The notes under the pieces are model-generated. The model searched no databases, was not told where the DNA came from, and saw only the letters and a list, made by a program, of their open reading frames with translations. DNA of 47,786 nucleotides from Oscillospiraceae bacterium (GTDB lineage: Bacteria > Bacillota > Clostridia > Oscillospirales > Oscillospiraceae), in NCBI GenBank assembly GCA_016286665.1, contig JAEETX010000013.1:1-47786 (forward strand), written 5' to 3'. Made by a program: the position numbers and the translations under genes. Below, one piece after another: positions 43,588 to 47,786 of the stretch (positions are counted from its first letter, which is position 1; the number at the start of each line of letters is the position of its first letter).

Positions 43588-46476
43588 ATGCCCAACACCA
43601 AAGTGGACATCAAGGCCGACAAACGGGTTTTGAAGGCGGCGAGCCTGATGGGCCCCAGCGCCGGTCTGCCCACCGTGGTCGAATCGGACAAGGACGGAAA
43701 GATCACCCGCATCCGCCCCTTCTACTACGACGAGAACCACGATTGGGAGAGCAAGAACCCCTGGAAGATCGAGGCGAGGGGCTCCAGCTTCGAGCCGCCC
43801 CGCCACAGCCTGCCCGCCAGCTACTACCTCACCTACAAGAAGCGGGTCTACTCCAACAACCGGGTCCGCTATCCCCTCAAGCGGGTGGACTGGGACCCCA
43901 ACGGCGAGCGCAACCCACAAAACCGGGGCAAGAGTCGCTACGTGCGCATTTCCTGGGATGAGGCCACCGACATCATCGCCAAGGAGCTGCTGCGCATCCG
44001 CGACAAATACGGCATGTCCGCCGTGCTGGCGGAGGCCGATATGCACGGCGAGGGCAAGCACATCGCCCCCAGCCACGGCTGCATGAACCGGTTGCTCAGC
44101 CTCCTGGGCGGCTACACCGTGCAGATGCGCAACCAGGACTCCTGGGAGGGCTACTCCTGGGGCTCCAAGAACGTCTGGGGCGGCGAGCCCGTGGGCGAGA
44201 TGCAGCCCTCTGGCAACCTCTGGCCCGACATCGCCAAGAACGCCGAGCTGCTGCTCTTCTGGGCCGGCGACCCGGAGGTCACCGCTGTGGGCTTCGACGG
44301 CTACATGGCCTCCCGCCTGAGCCAGTGGATCCACTCCCTGGGCATCAAGTTCGTGCACATCGACCCGGCGCTGAACTTCTCCGGCTGCTACCTGGCCGAC
44401 AAGTGGATCCCCATCCAGCCCAACACCGACGCCGCCCTCTACCTGGGCATCATCTACCTCTGGCTGAAGGAAGGGCTCTACGACAAGGAATACGTGAAGA
44501 CCCACGCCGTGGGCTATGAGGAATTCTTTGACTATGTGCTGGGCAAGGCCGACGGGGAGCCCAAGACCCCTGCCTGGGCCAGCGAAAAGACCGGCGTCCC
44601 CGAATGGACCATCAAGGCCCTGGCACGGGACTGGGCTCATAAGGTGACTTCCGTCACCATCGGCAACGGCGGCCCCGGCATCCGCGGCGCCTACTCCACC
44701 GAGCCCGCCCGCCTCCAGAGCATCTGCCTGAGCATGCAAGGCCTGGGCAAGCCCGGCCGGCACCAGGCCAAGTGGATCGAATGGAACCTGCACACCGACA
44801 CCTTCCCCATGCCCCACCAGGGCAAGAAGGCCATCGATCTGCCCCACCGCTGCGAGATCGTGCGCCCCGCGGGCAGCCAGAAGGACCTGAACGCCACCGG
44901 CCTTCTGGGCCGCGTCAAAGAAAAGGAGCGTCAGGAAGCCCTGGCGAAGCAGGCTGCTCTCATCGCCGGAAAGGAATACAAGCCCGAGGACCAGGAGGCC
45001 AAGGAGAATAAGGAGAAGGCCGCCGCCGGCTCCAACGCCGCCGCCTTCTTCGCCAAGGGCAAAGAGGAGGGGCGCTACCGCCTGAGCGAAAGCGCCGCCG
45101 CCATTGAGGAGCTGGCGGAGATCTGCAAGACCACGGAGAATCCCCCCATGCAGAGCGTGCCCAAGTGCCTGGTGCACGACGCCATCCTGAAGGATCAGAT
45201 CTCCTGGTACGGCCTTTATTCCTTCTGCGGCCCCGCCTCTGAGCAGTGGGAGGAGCATGTTTTCCCCGTGGAGGGCTGCTCCCGCATCCATGCCATCTGG
45301 ACCGACGCGCCCTGCATGGTGACCTGCTGGAACGACGGCTTCAATTTCGTCAAGGCCGTGCGCAGCGAGGAGATCGAATTCATCATCGCCCAGCAACCCT
45401 GGCTGGAGAACGACTGCCTGCTGGCGGACATCGTGCTTCCGGTGCAGACGAAATTCGAGATGGACGATATCTCCGACGACAAGGGCGGCGGCGTCATGTG
45501 CACCGTCTTCCGCGAGCGGCCCGCCTGTCCTCCCGTGGGCGAGAGCCTGGACGACTTCGACTGCGTGGCCGAGGTGGCGCGGAAGATCAGCCCCGAGATT
45601 TTCAACGCCTACACCAACGGCGACAAGCCCAAGGAGCGGGTCATTGAGCTGTTCTGGCAGGGCTGCAGCGTCCACGATCTGGACGTGGACGACGAATTCC
45701 ACAAATACGACATGTTCATCCTCCCCTGCGATCCCGACATCCAGGATTTCAAGCTCCATCCGCCGGGCCTGCGCCGCTTCGCCGAGGACCCGGAGAACCA
45801 TCCTCTCTCCACGCCCACCGGCAAGCTGGAGTTCACCTCCACCGGCATCAAGGAGAACTTCCCCGACGATCCCGAGCGCCCGCCCTATCCCAAGTGGGTG
45901 GAGTCCAGCGAGCTCCATGACGAGCGGCTCAGCAGTCCCCGGGCCAAGAATTACCCCCTGCTGTGCATGTCCAACCACGGCCGCTGGCGCTTCCACGCCA
46001 ACCTGGACGACATCACCTGGAACCGGGAAGTGGAGACCATGAAGATTCGCGCCAAGGACGGGTATCAATATGAGCCCGCCTGGCTCAGCCCCAAGACCGC
46101 CGAGGCCAGGGGCATCAAGCACGGCGACATCGTGAAGATCTTCAACGAGCGGGGCACGGTGCTCTGCGCGGCCTACGTCACCCCCCGCGTGGTGGACGGC
46201 GTGGTCTATGTGGACCACGGTTCCCGCTTCGACCCCATCGACGCGGAGAAGCTGGACCGGGGCGGCGCCATCAACCTCATTACCCCCCACGCCATCACCT
46301 CCAAGAATGCCACCGGCATGGTGGTCAGCGGCTTTTTGGTGGAAGTGGCCGCCGTCACCGACGAGGAGATGGAGGGCTGGAAGAAGCAGTATCCCGAAGC
46401 CTTCGCCCGCAAGGTGGACGAGGCCTGCGGCGTCTGCCTCGACGGCTGGATGATCGACGAGAAGAAGGAGGCTTGA
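43588..46476 (+). CDS. Mo-bis-MGD oxidoreductase catalytic subunit, transhydroxylase-like
   Basis: Encodes 962 aa of the DMSO reductase superfamily. The N-terminus has no Cys cluster and no Tat signal, as in pyrogallol-phloroglucinol transhydroxylase; most relatives carry a [4Fe-4S] site there. Asp184-Ser185 (NQDSWEGYS) is a candidate for the Asp/Ser pair that, as I recall, ligates Mo in that enzyme, with His153 and His158 nearby upstream. A charged Lys/Glu-rich insert (about 445-485) is odd. The C-terminal domain (about 785-925) is the usual MGD-binding barrel. It overlaps the RBS of the Fe-S subunit. Transhydroxylation or reductive dehydroxylation of a phenol is the best guess. Confidence 0.85.
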   Translation: MPNTKVDIKADKRVLKAASLMGPSAGLPTVVESDKDGKITRIRPFYYDENHDWESKNPWKIEARGSSFEPPRHSLPASYYLTYKKRVYSNNRVRYPLKRVDWDPNGERNPQNRGKSRYVRISWDEATDIIAKELLRIRDKYGMSAVLAEADMHGEGKHIAPSHGCMNRLLSLLGGYTVQMRNQDSWEGYSWGSKNVWGGEPVGEMQPSGNLWPDIAKNAELLLFWAGDPEVTAVGFDGYMASRLSQWIHSLGIKFVHIDPALNFSGCYLADKWIPIQPNTDAALYLGIIYLWLKEGLYDKEYVKTHAVGYEEFFDYVLGKADGEPKTPAWASEKTGVPEWTIKALARDWAHKVTSVTIGNGGPGIRGAYSTEPARLQSICLSMQGLGKPGRHQAKWIEWNLHTDTFPMPHQGKKAIDLPHRCEIVRPAGSQKDLNATGLLGRVKEKERQEALAKQAALIAGKEYKPEDQEAKENKEKAAAGSNAAAFFAKGKEEGRYRLSESAAAIEELAEICKTTENPPMQSVPKCLVHDAILKDQISWYGLYSFCGPASEQWEEHVFPVEGCSRIHAIWTDAPCMVTCWNDGFNFVKAVRSEEIEFIIAQQPWLENDCLLADIVLPVQTKFEMDDISDDKGGGVMCTVFRERPACPPVGESLDDFDCVAEVARKISPEIFNAYTNGDKPKERVIELFWQGCSVHDLDVDDEFHKYDMFILPCDPDIQDFKLHPPGLRRFAEDPENHPLSTPTGKLEFTSTGIKENFPDDPERPPYPKWVESSELHDERLSSPRAKNYPLLCMSNHGRWRFHANLDDITWNREVETMKIRAKDGYQYEPAWLSPKTAEARGIKHGDIVKIFNERGTVLCAAYVTPRVVDGVVYVDHGSRFDPIDAEKLDRGGAINLITPHAITSKNATGMVVSGFLVEVAAVTDEEMEGWKKQYPEAFARKVDEACGVCLDGWMIDEKKEA

Positions 46477-46478
46477 GC

Positions 46479-47300
46479 ATGGGCAGAAAGGCATTCGTTT
46501 TCGATATCGCCAGGTGCAGCGGCTGCTACTGCTGTCAGCTGGCCTGCAAGGATGAGCACTGCGGCAACGATTTCACCCCCATCGCCGCTCCCCAGCCCGA
46601 CATCGGGCAGTTTTGGGTCAAGGTCAAGGACTATGTGAACGGCTCCGCTCCCAAGGTGGCGGTGCACTACGTTCCCGAAATGTGCAACCACTGCGAGAAA
46701 TGCGCGCTGCTGGCCATCGCCAAAGACGGCGACGTCTACCGGCGGGAAGACGGCCTCATCATCATCGACCCGGTGAAGGCCAAGGGCCATAAGGAGCTGG
46801 CGACGGCCTGCCCCTACGGCGCGGTGTACTGGAATGCGGAGCTGGACATCCCCCAGAAGTGCACCGGCTGCGCCCACCTGCTGGACAACGGCTACAAGCT
46901 GCCCCGCTGCGTGGAAATGTGCGCCACCGGCGCCCTCCAGTTCGGCGACACGGACGACCCGGCGATGCAGGACCTGATCGAGGGCGCGACGGTGCTGAAG
47001 CCGGAGACCGGCTGCGCGCCCCAGGTGTACTACCGCAACATCCCCGGCAAGTTCATCGCCGGAACGGTGTACGATCCCGTGGAGAAGGAAGTCCTCATCG
47101 GGGCCAGGGTCCGGGCCATCAACGGCGGCAAGCTCTACATGACCCACACGGACGAATACGGCGATTTCTGGTTCAAGGACCTGGCCGTGGGCGTCTTCGA
47201 CGTGTATGTGGAGGCCAAGGGCTACAAGACCAAGGTCTTCACCGGCCTGCGCACCCGCGAGTGCGTGAACCTGGGCGACATCGCCCTGGAGAAGGAATAA
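46479..47300 (+). CDS. Fe-S subunit with C-terminal transthyretin-like domain
   Basis: Encodes 273 aa. The N-terminal ~190 residues hold ferredoxin-like Cys groups (CSGCYCCQLAC from Cys13, CNHCEKC, ACPYGA, CTGC and CVEMC), enough for about three [4Fe-4S] clusters. Residues about 195-273 form a beta-sandwich of the carboxypeptidase-regulatory/transthyretin type (GTVYDPVEKEVLIGARVRA, GDFWFKDLAVG). The same fusion and near-identical length occur in the transhydroxylase beta subunit. ATG 46479 follows AAGAAGGAGG, 2 bp after the catalytic gene stop, so the two are translated together. No membrane anchor subunit follows. Confidence 0.9.
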   Translation: MGRKAFVFDIARCSGCYCCQLACKDEHCGNDFTPIAAPQPDIGQFWVKVKDYVNGSAPKVAVHYVPEMCNHCEKCALLAIAKDGDVYRREDGLIIIDPVKAKGHKELATACPYGAVYWNAELDIPQKCTGCAHLLDNGYKLPRCVEMCATGALQFGDTDDPAMQDLIEGATVLKPETGCAPQVYYRNIPGKFIAGTVYDPVEKEVLIGARVRAINGGKLYMTHTDEYGDFWFKDLAVGVFDVYVEAKGYKTKVFTGLRTRECVNLGDIALEKE

Positions 47301-47307
47301 GCAATTT

Positions 47308-47357
47308 CGGGGCGGCGCCGCTTTCAGCCTTACGCGGCGCTGCCCCGCCGTATTTTC
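47308..47357 (+). terminator. Stem-loop between Fe-S subunit and second MFS gene
   Basis: CGGGGCGGCGCCGC (47308-47321) pairs with GCGGCGCTGCCCCG (47334-47347) apart from one mismatch, followed by CCGTATTTT. The weak U-tract suggests partial termination, lowering transporter expression relative to the enzyme. Confidence 0.6.
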
Positions 47358-47390
47358 CCCCGCGTATGAAACTATAGGAGGCGTCCTGAC

Positions 47391-47786
47391 GTGGCTACCC
47401 TCAACGACCGTGAGAAGAAGTTCAATCCGATTATCTGCCTGCTGGTCTTCGCTCTGGCCTATGCGGCCCCCAACTACGCCCAGTATCAGATATCCCCCCT
47501 GGGGCCCCAGATCATCCAGCGCTTCGGCCTCAGCGACACGCAGTTCCAATCCTTTTTCACCGCCCCCATGCTGCCGGCCATCTTCCTCGGCTTCATCAGC
47601 GGCATGATGGTGGACCGCCTGGGCTATAAGCCCGTGCTGGCCGTCTCCATGGCCCTCACCGCCATCGGGGCATGGGTCCGCTGGCTCTCCTCCGGCTATG
47701 GCATGATGTATGCCGCCATGGTCATGATGGGCTTCTCGGCGGCCTTTATCTCCGCCAACGGCGCGAAGATCCTCTCCAATTTCTTC
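47391..47786 (+). CDS. MFS transporter, C-terminus cut by window edge
   Basis: The first 132 codons are visible. About three helices and the loop motif GMMVDRLGYK confirm MFS. The start is GTG 47391, with AGGAGG 9 nt upstream. The N-terminus (APNYAQYQISPLGPQI) aligns with that of the transporter at 40165-41373 (PDFGQFQVSSLADKL), so the two are probably paralogues. Third gene of the Mo-enzyme operon; likely moves its substrate or product. Confidence 0.88.
   Translation, partial: MATLNDREKKFNPIICLLVFALAYAAPNYAQYQISPLGPQIIQRFGLSDTQFQSFFTAPMLPAIFLGFISGMMVDRLGYKPVLAVSMALTAIGAWVRWLSSGYGMMYAAMVMMGFSAAFISANGAKILSNFF

Overview
The window is GC-rich and densely packed, with strong GGAGG-type ribosome binding sites, TTGACA/TATAAT-type promoters and U-tract terminators. 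It reads as a chromosomal piece of an anaerobic, probably gut-associated Clostridia/Firmicutes species, most likely Oscillospiraceae-like. Supporting signs are the miaB-mutS order, a glycyl radical enzyme, Fe-S aldo/keto reductase, an OYE-type Fe-S flavoenzyme, a PadR-led operon and SLH-type surface anchoring. The assignment rests on gene content and style, not on a marker gene. No rRNA, tRNA or CRISPR array was seen.

Layout. 1-4452: FAD oxidoreductase (cut by the window edge) and an MBL hydrolase, divergent from a type-B carboxylesterase and a DUF169 protein. 4486-9369 (minus): six-gene PadR-led operon with a HAAS-like membrane protein, an anchored protein, a membrane protein, a degenerate ABC ATPase and a solute-binding lipoprotein. 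9444-21310 (minus): a seven-gene run, miaB-mutS-acyltransferase/Zn ribbon-DUF255 thioredoxin protein-GH43-GH95-like-membrane protein, from one strong promoter to one strong terminator. 21318-22524 (minus): J-domain protein and Zn-ribbon membrane protein. 22757-25714: MacB-like ABC transporter. 25926-27080: ferredoxin-like aldo/keto reductase. 27256-28836: lower-GC AAA ATPase (DUF4143 type) and a possible remnant. 28848-32642 (minus): aminotransferase and CtpE-like P-type ATPase, separated by a MITE-like inverted repeat. 32800-35968: cytidylate-kinase-like protein and an orphan glycyl radical enzyme.

36011-37891 is a lower-GC island with a frameshifted gene, a possible group II intron scrap and an MNT/HEPN toxin-antitoxin pair, bracketed by two near-identical terminator hairpins. 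38011-38658 is a membrane-anchored MerR regulator.

38907-47786 is the most interesting region. A divergent promoter region with two dyads separates a leftward operon (OYE-type Fe-S reductase, MFS transporter, SLH-anchored SGNH esterase) from a rightward operon (Mo-bis-MGD catalytic subunit without N-terminal cluster, Fe-S subunit with a C-terminal transthyretin-like domain, second MFS transporter running off the window). The Mo enzyme pair has the architecture of pyrogallol-phloroglucinol transhydroxylase. Together the genes suggest an inducible system that frees, imports and reductively converts a plant phenolic or related aromatic compound. That role is inference; the gene identities are well supported.
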